In this document: one piece after another, positions 43,527 through 52,041 of the stretch | How the letters are laid out: each line of letters opens with the position of its first letter | Position numbering within the stretch: position 1 is the stretch's first letter | Source of the DNA: an uncultured Oscillospiraceae bacterium | GTDB taxonomy: Bacteria; Bacillota; Clostridia; Oscillospirales; Oscillospiraceae | NCBI GenBank assembly: GCA_934591635.1 | Contig: CAKTPI010000006.1 | Span: 1 to 64,000 of the forward strand | Direction of reading: 5' to 3' | Length of the DNA: 64,000 bases | Position numbers and translations under genes: made by a program | The notes under the pieces: model-generated | The model's database searches: none | Seen by the model: only the letters and a program-made list of their open reading frames with translations | Told to the model about the DNA's origin: nothing

Positions 43527-44285
43527 ATGAATTCTAAAAAGGTAATTTGCCTTTTGTTTGCAGCCATTCTCCTGCTGACCGGCTGCTCCGAAAAGGCGCC
43601 AACCCGCGCAACAGAGCCACCCGAGGCAACTGCCCCGTCTCCCTCCTCTGCTGAGGCACAGCTGCAGCTGATTTTCAATCAAATGGATACCTGGACGGTT
43701 CCCTCCGAGGGAGCCTCCGAGGTATACCACTATGCTGTGACCGATTTGGACCGGAATGGCAGGCTGGAAATCATCGCCGCCTCTACCCAAGGTACCGGAA
43801 TCTACACCTACGGCAAGGTCTTTGAGGTTGGCGAGGATTTCGCATCCATTCAAGAATGCGAAACGCCCTGCATGCAGGATCAGGATCTGCCGGAAATCAT
43901 TATGGATTTTGTTCCGGCTGCCTACGATCAGGATTCCGGCGGCTATGATTATCTCTTCACCAATGACACCCGCAACGGAGCAGCAGAGCACTACCAATCC
44001 ATCGTTGCTGTTCGTCTGCAAAGCGGCGTGCTGGCTTGCACAACGCTCGCCAACAGTGTGGATCTTTGGATCGATGAAGGCCAGGAAGAGCACTCCTACG
44101 CAATCCCCAGTGGAGATGGCTTCCAGGAGGTCAGTGCCGGCCAATATTCCTCCGTCATTTCCGAGTACCAGTCAGAGCGTCAAGGCTTTACCGCTAACTT
44201 CGAATGGTTCACCTTCGATAATGAGGTTACGGAATCTGTCCTTACAAGCAGCTGGAACGTTTTCCGTTCTTCTTGGGATACATAA
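43527..44285 (+). CDS. lipoprotein of unknown function
   Basis: A 252-residue lipoprotein. Residues 1-20 form a signal peptide with lipobox LLTGC, so Cys20 should be lipidated. Then follows a low-complexity Thr/Pro/Ala/Ser linker and a soluble domain with a Asp-rich VTDLDRNGRLEII segment that looks like a short calcium-binding or VCBS/FG-GAP-type loop (DLDRNG). No known enzyme domain. AAGGAGG precedes the ATG, and a consensus-like promoter is nearby. It is divergent from the giant secreted protein gene. Confidence 0.8.
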   Translation: MNSKKVICLLFAAILLLTGCSEKAPTRATEPPEATAPSPSSAEAQLQLIFNQMDTWTVPSEGASEVYHYAVTDLDRNGRLEIIAASTQGTGIYTYGKVFEVGEDFASIQECETPCMQDQDLPEIIMDFVPAAYDQDSGGYDYLFTNDTRNGAAEHYQSIVAVRLQSGVLACTTLANSVDLWIDEGQEEHSYAIPSGDGFQEVSAGQYSSVISEYQSERQGFTANFEWFTFDNEVTESVLTSSWNVFRSSWDT

Positions 44286-44291
44286 AGAAAC

Positions 44292-44335
44292 AGATAGCCC
44301 TCGATGCATCAACCCGACTGCACCGAGGGCTATCT
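44292..44335. terminator. bidirectional terminator
   Basis: AGATAGCCCTCG and CGAGGGCTATCT form a 12-base-pair stem with a 20-base loop just after the lipoprotein stop. On the reverse strand it would also end the transcript from the promoter at 44540-44568. Confidence 0.8.
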
Positions 44336-44568
44336 TTCGCTTTTTGTATCCAGCACTTCTAAACCTCGCTTTCTTCGGAATGCGGCTACCCTGCTCCCAG
44401 AATTGCCTCCGCTCTCAATTCACATCATCTTTCTCGTGTGATTTCCCTTTATTTCATCGGAGGATTACAACCAACAAGGTCGCCCTTACGCCCAGTTCCA
44501 CGGGGCTTCTTTCTTTGACATCTCATCTCTTCTGCCTTTATATTAGCCGCTCCGAATGCTTTTTTCAA
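44336..44568 (-). ncRNA. candidate non-coding RNA (reverse strand) with its promoter
   Basis: The 520-base stretch between the lipoprotein and the dagK remnant has no convincing gene. On the reverse strand, TTGAAA (44563-44568) and TAATAT (44540-44545) with 17-base spacing form a consensus-like promoter. The transcript would run about 240 bases, with several G-rich and A-rich segments and a GCCC-N9-GGGC hairpin, to the 44292-44335 terminator. I do not recognise a known RNA family. It could also be the remnant of a gene: a short ORF of 11 codons begins with MSKKEAP. Confidence 0.35.
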
Positions 44569-44643
44569 GGCGTAATTTTTCATAAATCTTCGCCTGTTTT
44601 TTCGTGCACGAGGTAGAAAATCCCGCTTTTATCAACGCAAAAG

Positions 44644-44760
44644 TTGACGGGTACACAAGCATCTGCTATAATGGGTTTGTTCGGCAGCTTTCGCTGCCGT
44701 TTTTGCAGTATGGTATATCAAAGAGGAGCCGACTCTTAAATGTCGGCTCCTCTTTCTTTT
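44644..44760 (+). ncRNA. candidate small RNA (forward strand) with its promoter
   Basis: TTGACG (44644-44649) and TATAAT (44667-44672) with a 17-base spacer form an excellent promoter with no gene behind it. The transcript would contain the hairpin CGGCAGC-TTTC-GCTGCCG with a T run (44682-44704) and the strong terminator AAAGAGGAGCCGAC / GTCGGCTCCTCTTT (44721-44756). Length about 80 bases. No protein of this size is apparent. Family unknown. Confidence 0.4.
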
Positions 44761-44805
44761 ACTCCATCAGAGAACGTTCCGCATCCGCTCTGGCAGATCT
44801 CATAA

Positions 44806-45317
44806 TTATTGCGCCCCTCCGGTCACCTCGTAGGAAGTGACATTTGGAATTGTTTCGCCGTCAATTTGCAGGGGTGTGGGGCGGTCGAATTCGACACGGA
44901 TGGTGTGGCCGGTCAGTACATCCACCATTTCTTCGTGGCGCACGTGTTCACCTTTGAAAATGGAGGGAAAAACCGCCAAGGTCTTCAGCTTCCCTGCCCC
45001 GTACATCACCATGGCAGAAACGGTGCCATCTGTATTCTTACGATTCTGAGCCGGGGTGGGCATCATGCCGCCGCCATAGTAACGGCCGTTCATTGTGGGG
45101 GCCAGCCAGACTTTCTTATATGTATGCTTCTGCCCATCTACCGTTACAACAGCATTGGTAGGTTTGTAGTGGAACAGAAGGCCCTTGATAAAAGGGGCTG
45201 TTCCTTGTGTATTCCCTGTTGGGGTCAATCAATAGGGCCGCCACAATCAAAAACAGGATGTAGGCAAGGCACCCCCACAAAAAGGAGCACCAACACCCAC
45301 AAGAAAAATTCTCCCAT
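44806..45317 (-). pseudogene. remnant joining plsC N-terminus to dagK C-terminus
   Basis: From the ATG at 45317 the sequence encodes the start of a PlsC-like acyltransferase (MGEFFLWVLVLLFVG, then after a one-base shift LAYILFLIVAALLIDPNREY). After about 45 codons the text passes, in another frame, into the C-terminal ~135 residues of a YegS/DagK-type lipid kinase (GRYYGGGM, DGTVSAMV, PLQIDGETI). Both families act on glycerolipids. The join looks like an internal deletion that fused two genes. AAAAGGGG precedes the ATG and the patatin gene ends 18 bases upstream. No functional product is expected, unless the kinase piece starts at TTG 45228. Confidence 0.65.
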
Positions 45318-45334
45318 ACTAATCCCCTTTTCTT

Positions 45335-46174
45335 TCAGTCCAGAAAGGCTGGGATTTTCTCCCCATCAGCATAGCCTTTTTCATAAAGGCGATGGGATGC
45401 ATCCCGGTCCTTCGTCAGTGTATCGACACCGCAGGTGTCATCCGGGGCAATGATGCACAGGCGGCCCTCCACCTCATACTGCCTGGCCAGCGCCAAGCCA
45501 CTGTTATACCGTTTGGCGCGGCCCCGCAGCTGCTGTGCACTTATGGGGTATTTTTTCTGGATAAGACGGGCAAGATATTTGTCATTTTGGGATGTCCGCA
45601 GAACACCCTGGGGTTTGGTCAGCAGTAAAATAACCTTTTCGCATCCCGCGTCAAAGGCCTTTTGAATGGGCACGGTATCACTGAGGGCCCCGTCATAGCA
45701 GTTCATTCCCTTGATTCGATAAGGCTGACATACAAAAGGAATGGAGCAGGATGCCTCCAGGACACCGTAATCATCCTGGTGCATATCCGTCTTGGTGAAA
45801 TATACCGCCTCTCCTGTTTCCGCATTGGTTGCAACGGCGATAAATTCCATGGGGTTTTCCAGCATGGCAGAATAATCCAGGGGATTCTCCCCTTCCGCTC
45901 TGCTGAGGCTTCCGTAGACATAATCCAGATTCAGATAGGCGTGGTCATGCAGAAGGTTGTGAAGTCCCATATATTCCCTCCGGTGGGGATAGTCCGTATA
46001 GAAGGGGTAGTTCCGCCCCCGCTGCCGGGCAATAAAGGAGGCAATATTGGCGCTTCCGGCGGAAACGCCGATGCCCAAGTCAAAAGTGATTCCCCGATCC
46101 ATGCAGTAGTCCAGGACCCCAGCGGCATAAATGCCCCGCATACCGCCGCCCACATCCACAACAGCTGTTTTCAC
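45335..46174 (-). CDS. patatin-like phospholipase
   Basis: A 279-residue patatin protein (lipid acyl hydrolase). It starts with the DVGGGMRGIYAAGVLDY oxyanion stretch, has the nucleophile elbow GVSAGSAN, and the DGALSDTVPI segment carries the Asp of the Ser-Asp dyad. Length and layout match the YjjU/RssA-like bacterial proteins. The start is GTG at 46174 with GGAGG upstream; the frame continues upstream only as noise. The start overlaps the degV remnant stop by three bases (GTGA). No signal peptide, so it is cytoplasmic or peripheral. Confidence 0.9.
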   Translation of the reverse strand: MKTAVVDVGGGMRGIYAAGVLDYCMDRGITFDLGIGVSAGSANIASFIARQRGRNYPFYTDYPHRREYMGLHNLLHDHAYLNLDYVYGSLSRAEGENPLDYSAMLENPMEFIAVATNAETGEAVYFTKTDMHQDDYGVLEASCSIPFVCQPYRIKGMNCYDGALSDTVPIQKAFDAGCEKVILLLTKPQGVLRTSQNDKYLARLIQKKYPISAQQLRGRAKRYNSGLALARQYEVEGRLCIIAPDDTCGVDTLTKDRDASHRLYEKGYADGEKIPAFLD

Positions 46175-46560
46175 TTCTTTTCGGCCTCCGTCAAAATATC
46201 CCCCGCGATGCCAACACCCAACGCACCGTAGCCCACATGGCAGCAGACACTGATGGGCAGTGGATCCAGGCCTACCTCGTATTCCGGGAATGCCGCCTGC
46301 AAAGTTGCCTGCCAGCTTTCTCCCGCCTGCTGATCCCCGGCGTAGGCAGCCCGGATGAAGAGACGCTCTCCCTCCAGGTGCTGGCTGTCCTCCCGAAGGC
46401 TCTCGATCATGGCCTGCATGGCGGAGCGCATGCCCCTTACCTTCCGGTAGGCATCCAGCTTTCCGCTCTGGATGCGCAGCACGGGCTTGATGCTCAGCAT
46501 ACTGCCGAGGGCCGCCCGGGGTATGGGACGGTCCGTTGGAGCGATCTGAAATCCGGGCTT
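46171..46560 (-). pseudogene. C-terminal fragment of DegV-family fatty-acid-binding protein
   Basis: About 125 residues that match only the C-terminal half of DegV proteins: PRAALGSMLSIKPVLRI, KVRGMRSAMQAMIE and HVGYGALGVG. The N-terminal half, with the TDST-like start, is missing. The fragment begins where the radical SAM gene ends, so a deletion probably removed the first ~150 residues and joined the two genes. Reading continues without stop into the patatin overlap, consistent with recent damage. A truncated product from an internal start cannot be excluded. Confidence 0.65.
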
Positions 46561-46565
46561 GAAGA

Positions 46566-47978
46566 TCAGTTCTTGGGCTTCCAGTCCTTGTAGTTTTCGT
46601 AGTTGTGAACGGGATGCTTTTCCTCTGCCCAAAGCTTCTCGGCGCAGGGTTTCCAATTTTCGGCGTACTGTGCGCACTTACTGCAAAGATGTTCCGCAGA
46701 TTCAGGAGATTGCAGATCCGTGGACTTAGCCCCGGTCTCCGCCACCATTTGCTGCAAAATTTCGGGGTTCTCCAGCATGGGGCAAGGCCGCAGATGATTC
46801 TCATTGAAGGGCTGGCGATCACGGTAGGCCATAAACAGAGGACTCTTCAAAATTTCCAGCAGCGTATGGGTACGAATGTTGGCGTTGGAGTAGTGAATAA
46901 ACACGCAGGGCTCCGCATCGCCGTTGGCGTTGATGTGGAAGTAATTCCGGCCGCCGGCAATGCAGCCACCCACGAACTCACCATCGTTCTGGAAGTCCAT
47001 GGTGAACAGGCCCTCGCCGTCCTTCAGCTTTCGAATCTGACGGATGCGATCCTTAATGTACATTCTCTGCTCGTGGGTGGGCATCAGCTCCACAGAAGCT
47101 GCATTGCCCACGGGCATGTAATGGAAATACATGGCATAACGGCAGCCCTTATCCACCATCAGCTTGACAAATTCAGGGCTGGTAACAGACATGCAGTTCT
47201 TAGAGGTATAGCAGATGGAAGTACCGAAAATCAAACCGTTCTGCTTCAGCAGATCCATGGCACGCATGACTTTGCCATAGACGCCCTGGCCCCGGCGCAG
47301 GTCGTTGACCTCCGGGTCACCCTCCAGGGAAATAGCCAGCATCAAGTTACCCACCCGGGTCATATCATCGCAGAAAGCCTCATCGACCAATGTACCGTTG
47401 GTAAAAGCAAGGAACTGACAGTCATTGAATTCCCCGCACAGGCGGATGATATCCTTCTTCCGCACCAAAGGCTCACCGCCGGTGAACATATAGAAATACA
47501 CACCCAATGCCCGTCCTTGGCGAACCACGCTGGCCAGTTCGTCATAGGTAAGATTCAACTTGTTGCCGTACTCCGCAGCCCAGCAGCCGGTGCAGTGCAG
47601 ATTGCAGGCAGAGGTCGGGTCCATGAGGATCAGCCAAGGAATATTGCACTGGTGGATTTCCCGCATTTTGCGGATGGTCAGAGTTCCGTTCAGCATGGCC
47701 TCAAAGCCGAAATTCAGTACAGTTGTCCGCAGTACGTTGTGATCCACTTCGTCCAAGGCCCGGTTAATATAACGGCTCAGAGCGCTGTCCTCATTCCGGA
47801 TCAAATCCCGGTAGGTGTCGCCGCTGACGTTCAGGCTGGAGCCCGCGGTGTACTTTTCCATCAGGTCAATCAGCTTCAGCAGCTCGGTCGTCCGGTCGCC
47901 CCGGTTTACCTTTTTCAGAGTCTGATCGATGCCAATACCGGCGGCGGTTCTGGCAGCAATGTGTGTTAAGCTTCCCAT
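46566..47978 (-). CDS. radical SAM protein, unknown substrate
   Basis: A 470-residue radical SAM enzyme. The SAM cluster motif is CNLHCTGC (about 120-127), followed by the TGGEPLVRK and SLEGDPEVNDLR segments typical of the family. A C-terminal Cys-rich part (GGCIAGGRNYFHINANGD, LRPCPMLENP, CSKCAQYAENWKPC) suggests an auxiliary [4Fe-4S] cluster, as in SPASM-like or HpnH-like proteins. GGAGG precedes the ATG. Its start overlaps the end of the DUF308 gene, so both are co-transcribed. Confidence 0.85.
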   Translation of the reverse strand: MGSLTHIAARTAAGIGIDQTLKKVNRGDRTTELLKLIDLMEKYTAGSSLNVSGDTYRDLIRNEDSALSRYINRALDEVDHNVLRTTVLNFGFEAMLNGTLTIRKMREIHQCNIPWLILMDPTSACNLHCTGCWAAEYGNKLNLTYDELASVVRQGRALGVYFYMFTGGEPLVRKKDIIRLCGEFNDCQFLAFTNGTLVDEAFCDDMTRVGNLMLAISLEGDPEVNDLRRGQGVYGKVMRAMDLLKQNGLIFGTSICYTSKNCMSVTSPEFVKLMVDKGCRYAMYFHYMPVGNAASVELMPTHEQRMYIKDRIRQIRKLKDGEGLFTMDFQNDGEFVGGCIAGGRNYFHINANGDAEPCVFIHYSNANIRTHTLLEILKSPLFMAYRDRQPFNENHLRPCPMLENPEILQQMVAETGAKSTDLQSPESAEHLCSKCAQYAENWKPCAEKLWAEEKHPVHNYENYKDWKPKN

Positions 47979-48520
47979 TCTTTTTTCCTCCTAATTGTAT
48001 TTACGGTACTTTGTGTAACATAGAGATTCAATACACCGTCAATGGCAAGATTCGCGCCAATCAACCGGCTGATCATGCCGGAATCCCGAAATTCCATCAG
48101 GATGGCAAGAACACCGATGACCGCAGCTACCAGGGCAACGCACAGAATCAGCCACCAGCGCTCAACGCCGATTCTCCTGGCATCAATGGCTGTCTGAATC
48201 TTTGACAGCGCGTCGATCAGGAAAAATAGTCCCAAAATAGTCATGATCTGGTTGGCTGCGTAGGAATCCCATATCATATAGCACCCCATGACTGCAGAAG
48301 CAATGCCCAGAATCAAGTCAAATTGGAAGGCCAACTGCAAAATATCCTTTGAAAAATACCCTGCAAGCCGCACAACACCAAAGCCGATCATTGCAATTCC
48401 TCCTGCCAGCATAAAAAGGTTCTCCGGGATACCGGAACAAAGCATGACTGTCAGACCGAAGGCAATCAGGAGGCCGGCAAACACGCTGTAGATATACTTC
48501 ACCATTTTCAATCGTTTCAT
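47966..48520 (-). CDS. DUF308/HdeD-like membrane protein
   Basis: A 184-residue protein with six hydrophobic segments in three pairs (for example VFAGLLIAFGLTVMLCS and IMTILGLFFLIDALSKIQ), the pattern of DUF308/HdeD-like proteins. The family role is poorly known; HdeD in E. coli is linked to acid resistance. GGGGAGG precedes the ATG. The last 13 bases overlap the radical SAM gene start. Co-expression suggests the enzyme or its product acts at the membrane. Confidence 0.8.
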   Translation of the reverse strand: MKRLKMVKYIYSVFAGLLIAFGLTVMLCSGIPENLFMLAGGIAMIGFGVVRLAGYFSKDILQLAFQFDLILGIASAVMGCYMIWDSYAANQIMTILGLFFLIDALSKIQTAIDARRIGVERWWLILCVALVAAVIGVLAILMEFRDSGMISRLIGANLAIDGVLNLYVTQSTVNTIRRKKEWEA

Positions 48521-48594
48521 TTTCCTGCCTCCCCGTTCAATCGAAATTCACATTGGGATTCTACCTGTTCTGGGGATGATTTCATATAGACAAA

Positions 48595-48630
48595 AAATCA
48601 GAACCGTCTGAATTCGAACGGTTCTGATTT
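48595..48630. terminator. terminator between tetR and DUF308 gene
   Basis: AAATCAGAACCGT and ACGGTTCTGATTT form a 13-base-pair stem, flanked by T or A runs on both sides. It would end the tetR transcript on the reverse strand. Confidence 0.85.
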
Positions 48631-48665
48631 TTTATCTGTATTTTTCCCGTAAGGGGGCGATCGGA

Positions 48666-49253
48666 TCAGGGAATCGGCTTGGCACCGTGCACTGCGTTAA
48701 AATGGATGTAATCCCGGATAATACTGTCCACAGATGCATAGAAGGAGCTTTCAATCCGTTCCGGCAAATCCCAATCAACGGATGGCATATCTTCCCGCAC
48801 CCAATGGGAGGTCATCCCAACGATTATGTAACTGTAAAAATGCGTTACATAATAGATGCCATTCTCATCCAGGTCATAAGACACCGCAGCTTCCCGCACA
48901 AAACTCTCCACAAACAGCTCCGCCGCAGTTCCCAGGAAGCGGGAGAGCGATTGCCGTTCCCCTGACTGATAAATGTGATAGATGGCCCGCTTGTTATTCT
49001 GCACCAGAGAATAGGCGCGCACATACTCCTTGGCAAAGGACTCCCTTTTTTCAGTACTCGCGGTAAATTTCTGAAGTTCCTGCTCAAAAAGGGTATCCAA
49101 CAGGGACGGAATATTCTCATAGTAATAATAAAACGTGTTTCTGTTAATGTCCGCCCGTTCTATAACATCCTTGACTGTAATCTTATCCAGGGACTTCTGT
49201 GTCAACAACTCGATAAAAGCCTGCATGATGATTGCCTGTGTCCGCCTTGCCAT
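48666..49253 (-). CDS. TetR/AcrR-family regulator
   Basis: A 195-residue regulator. The HTH lies at about 8-55 (ITVKDVIERADINRNTFYYYY) and the remaining helices form the ligand/dimer domain. The start at 49253 is supported by AAGGAG 9 bases upstream. It precedes the radical SAM/DUF308 pair on the same strand but is separated from it by a terminator, so its target is not certain. The gene length is normal. Confidence 0.88.
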   Translation of the reverse strand: MARRTQAIIMQAFIELLTQKSLDKITVKDVIERADINRNTFYYYYENIPSLLDTLFEQELQKFTASTEKRESFAKEYVRAYSLVQNNKRAIYHIYQSGERQSLSRFLGTAAELFVESFVREAAVSYDLDENGIYYVTHFYSYIIVGMTSHWVREDMPSVDWDLPERIESSFYASVDSIIRDYIHFNAVHGAKPIP

Positions 49254-49427
49254 AGATATTAACTCCTTGTCGTGAGGATAAGTCACGGCTCCGAATAGAA
49301 CGCCTGACGTATATTCTTAGTTTTTCGATGATTATATACTTTTTTCTCCCCAATTTCAAGACATCCGCAAAGAAGAGCCCTATGAAGCAATACAGCCCCT
49401 CTCTTAGGCAGGGTAGATATCAAAAAG

Positions 49428-49467
49428 GCAGGCTCACGGTGCCCATTTGGAGCTGCCGAGAGCCTGC
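49428..49467 (-). terminator. terminator after the C69 peptidase
   Basis: GCAGGCTC and GAGCCTGC pair across a 24-base loop; on the reverse strand TTTTT follows shortly after. Confidence 0.6.
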
Positions 49468-49480
49468 TTTCAGATGCAAT

Positions 49481-50941
49481 TTAGTTGTCCCCTCTGTGAA
49501 AGCGAATCTTCATATGCTCGGATGCATTCTTCAGAATTTGTGCCAGCGCCTTTTCGGATTCTTCCTTTACCATATCCGCAATTTTCTGGTTGGCCTCCTT
49601 CAGGATTGCAGGTGCCGCACCCTGGAGCAGCTTCTCATCGTACTCGCAGAGGAGCCGCTGGCCTCTGTTCATTACAGCATTTGTATACCGCCCGTCGAAC
49701 AGCAGAGCATTACCCATATAGGCATCCGTCAGGGCCGCAATAAGGCGGCTGTGCCAGTACATATGATTGGTAGAAACGGTTTCTGTTGTACCGCTGAAAT
49801 ACTTGGGGAATTCCGCCACATTGGCATAAACCGGGAAGCAGGCTGTAAAGCCGCTGCCGCCCATCGAGAGCCACTCCACGCCCTGAACAGCCTCCGGCAG
49901 GTAACCGCGAATCTGCATGATGCCGCAGACATCACTGTTGGGTACACCAATGGTTCTGTATTTTCCCTTCTGGGACGCGTTCTTATCATAGGGATCGTAA
50001 GGCGTGCCTTGATAATAAGAGCCCAGCAGATACCGCACATCCTCCACCGTCACCTTCCGTTCCGGCACAAAGGACCAAGGGATATCGTTGCTCTCCGGGG
50101 TGAAATCCGCATTGTCTCCCTCCCACTTGTAGGTGCGCGGCAAGAAATATCGCCCCATGAACCAGGCGCGGGGGGTGTTATAAATGTGGTCAGCATCGGA
50201 ATGGGAGCCAAAAGCCAGCCTCGGGTTGAAATCCGTGCCCAAATCCAACGCCAAGTGATTCTTTTCAACAAATTCCTTCAAATCAGCAGAGCAGAGATTA
50301 TCTTGCTGACTGCCGCAAGCATCCTTGAAATCAAAGTGATCCAGGCCGAACTGATTGGGCATGATCACCACGCGGTCATCAGCCACCCTTTTCGCAATCC
50401 AATGATGGCCGCCGATGGTCTCCAGCCACCAGATTTCTTCCGCATCCGCAAAAGCCATTCCGTTGGGTTCATAGGTCCCATACTGCTCCAGTAGTGCCCC
50501 GGTGCGCAGGACCCCCTCTCTGGCAGAGCGGATATATGGAAGGACCAACGTCACCAGATCCTCTTCCCCGATTCCGCCCGGAACCTCCTTGGTATTGCGG
50601 CCTTTCTTCGGCTGATACCGCACATAGGGATCAGCGCCAAGCACGCGAGGGTTACTGGTAATCGTCTCTGTTGCAGTCATGGACACATTGGCCTCATTGA
50701 TGCCGCAGGCTGGCCATACGCCGTTGGTCTTCGTTACATTGGAGCAATCGGTATAGCGCATGGCATTTCCCGGAAGCTCCACAGACAAGTGAGAAATCAC
50801 CGTCTTGTATGTATACGGGGCTTCCTTCGCAGCGTGAATCAAAACCCGCTTGGCTTCAAACCCGCCGTCATCATTTCGTGCAATAATGGTAGAGCCATCA
50901 TTGGTTGCTTTCTTTCCGACCAAAATCGTTGTACAGGGCAT
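49481..50941 (-). CDS. C69-family dipeptidase
   Basis: A 486-residue dipeptidase of the C69 (PepD-like) Ntn-hydrolase family, which cleaves dipeptides in the cytoplasm. The mature nucleophile would be Cys3, exposed when MP is removed (MPCTTILVGKKAT). Other conserved parts are TIIARNDDGG, the NGVWPACGINEANVSMTATE segment, EIWWLETIGGHHWIAKRV and FGSHSDADHIYNTPRAW. Length matches the family. AGGAGAT precedes the ATG. No other peptidase gene lies beside it. Confidence 0.92.
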   Translation of the reverse strand: MPCTTILVGKKATNDGSTIIARNDDGGFEAKRVLIHAAKEAPYTYKTVISHLSVELPGNAMRYTDCSNVTKTNGVWPACGINEANVSMTATETITSNPRVLGADPYVRYQPKKGRNTKEVPGGIGEEDLVTLVLPYIRSAREGVLRTGALLEQYGTYEPNGMAFADAEEIWWLETIGGHHWIAKRVADDRVVIMPNQFGLDHFDFKDACGSQQDNLCSADLKEFVEKNHLALDLGTDFNPRLAFGSHSDADHIYNTPRAWFMGRYFLPRTYKWEGDNADFTPESNDIPWSFVPERKVTVEDVRYLLGSYYQGTPYDPYDKNASQKGKYRTIGVPNSDVCGIMQIRGYLPEAVQGVEWLSMGGSGFTACFPVYANVAEFPKYFSGTTETVSTNHMYWHSRLIAALTDAYMGNALLFDGRYTNAVMNRGQRLLCEYDEKLLQGAAPAILKEANQKIADMVKEESEKALAQILKNASEHMKIRFHRGDN

Positions 50942-51083
50942 ATTTATCTCCTCTCTCTTTCAGCAAAGTATATACACGCAAGGGAAACTGCATAGGTTGG
51001 GCAAACGTACCAACTGTTTTCTTTTATTCTACCACAGGTAAAAATACGGGTCAATATCAAGTTGCATTCTTATGCAAAAAGGA

Positions 51084-51120
51084 GCACCGATGGCAATGCA
51101 TATTATATTAAGATCGGTGC
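51084..51120 (-). terminator. terminator after MBL gene
   Basis: GCACCGAT and ATCGGTGC form a stem with a 21-base loop; on the reverse strand TTTTT follows. The 120 bases between it and the MBL gene end contain nothing that I recognise. Confidence 0.6.
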
Positions 51121-51237
51121 CTATTTTTCTCTTACAAGGTGTTAAAAATAAGTATTCAGGTAATTCCCCATCATCGGTTCAACTTGCGCTGCAATCAATG
51201 CCGGAGGGCCAAACAATTTTGGGCACTGAAAAGGCAA

Positions 51238-52020
51238 TTATCGGATCAAGTCCGAATGAAATTGAAGCTCAATTCCATTGTGATATACAATTTCAACGTC
51301 TGCGTTAATACTTGCAATGTGTTTGGAATGAGAAATATATTGTCCATTGAGCACCATTTCCATCGTCTCCAGGATTGCAGGGAACGTTGAAACGGGCAAC
51401 GGCATTCCTTGTGTACGATAGTCAGAATGACCATTAAAGATTCTTGTGTGATCAAATGACATTTGTGCAAGGCGTTTTAGGGCAGTATAGCTTTGCGCCA
51501 TTGTTGCATGTTTTCCTCCAGCAAATGGGCGCACACCCAGCCCCAGTGTGCCATTGCAAGCATCCCCACAAAAAAGGATTCCCGTTTGGCTGTCAATTGC
51601 AGACAAAGAACCCGGGGTATGGCCGGGAGTTGATACGCAATGGACACTGCGGCCGCCAAGGTCGAAGGTAAACCCATCTCCAATTGGTATGACCGTTGGT
51701 TCCTGGGTCAATGCCCCAATGTCTGCGTCCGTCCAAGGATATGCCCCATCCGGGTACATTTCAAGCGTATGATGCGCAAATTGCAGTCTACTTTCGCGCG
51801 TGGTAAGCTCTCTTAAAATAGGTCCCATTTGAACATCTGCCGCACCCATGTATACGCTTCGGAAACGCGGAGCATAGCCAACGTGATCGCGATGGTTGTG
51901 GGTCAGCAGAACATCTACAGGTAGCGCAGTAAGCTGATGAAGGAATTTGTCCAACGCCCCGATTCCAACTCCGGTATCAATTAGGAGCGCCCGTTCATTT
52001 CCCTCAATATAATTGCACAA
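51238..52020 (-). CDS. MBL-fold metallohydrolase, damaged 5' end
   Basis: A ~260-residue metallo-beta-lactamase-fold protein with all metal ligands: HNHRDH (HxHxDH), the TPGHTPGS His, CGDA and GHSDY. The function is unknown; glyoxalase II-like hydrolysis of thioesters or lactones is common in the family. A good start is missing. Upstream, the frame holds KDHFHRICGIVGL without ATG, while an ATG at 52060 lies one base out of frame because of an AAAA run. Removing one A would give a complete N-terminus. The coordinates here use the TTG at 52020. A deletion or sequence error at the start is likely. Confidence 0.75.
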   Translation of the reverse strand: MCNYIEGNERALLIDTGVGIGALDKFLHQLTALPVDVLLTHNHRDHVGYAPRFRSVYMGAADVQMGPILRELTTRESRLQFAHHTLEMYPDGAYPWTDADIGALTQEPTVIPIGDGFTFDLGGRSVHCVSTPGHTPGSLSAIDSQTGILFCGDACNGTLGLGVRPFAGGKHATMAQSYTALKRLAQMSFDHTRIFNGHSDYRTQGMPLPVSTFPAILETMEMVLNGQYISHSKHIASINADVEIVYHNGIELQFHSDLIR

Positions 52021-52041
52021 ACCGACAATTCCGCAGATACG

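Noticed and set aside
44604..44840. Small forward ORF (78 codons) overlapping the orphan promoter
   Set aside because: It has no ribosome site, overlaps a promoter and two hairpins, and matches nothing I know.
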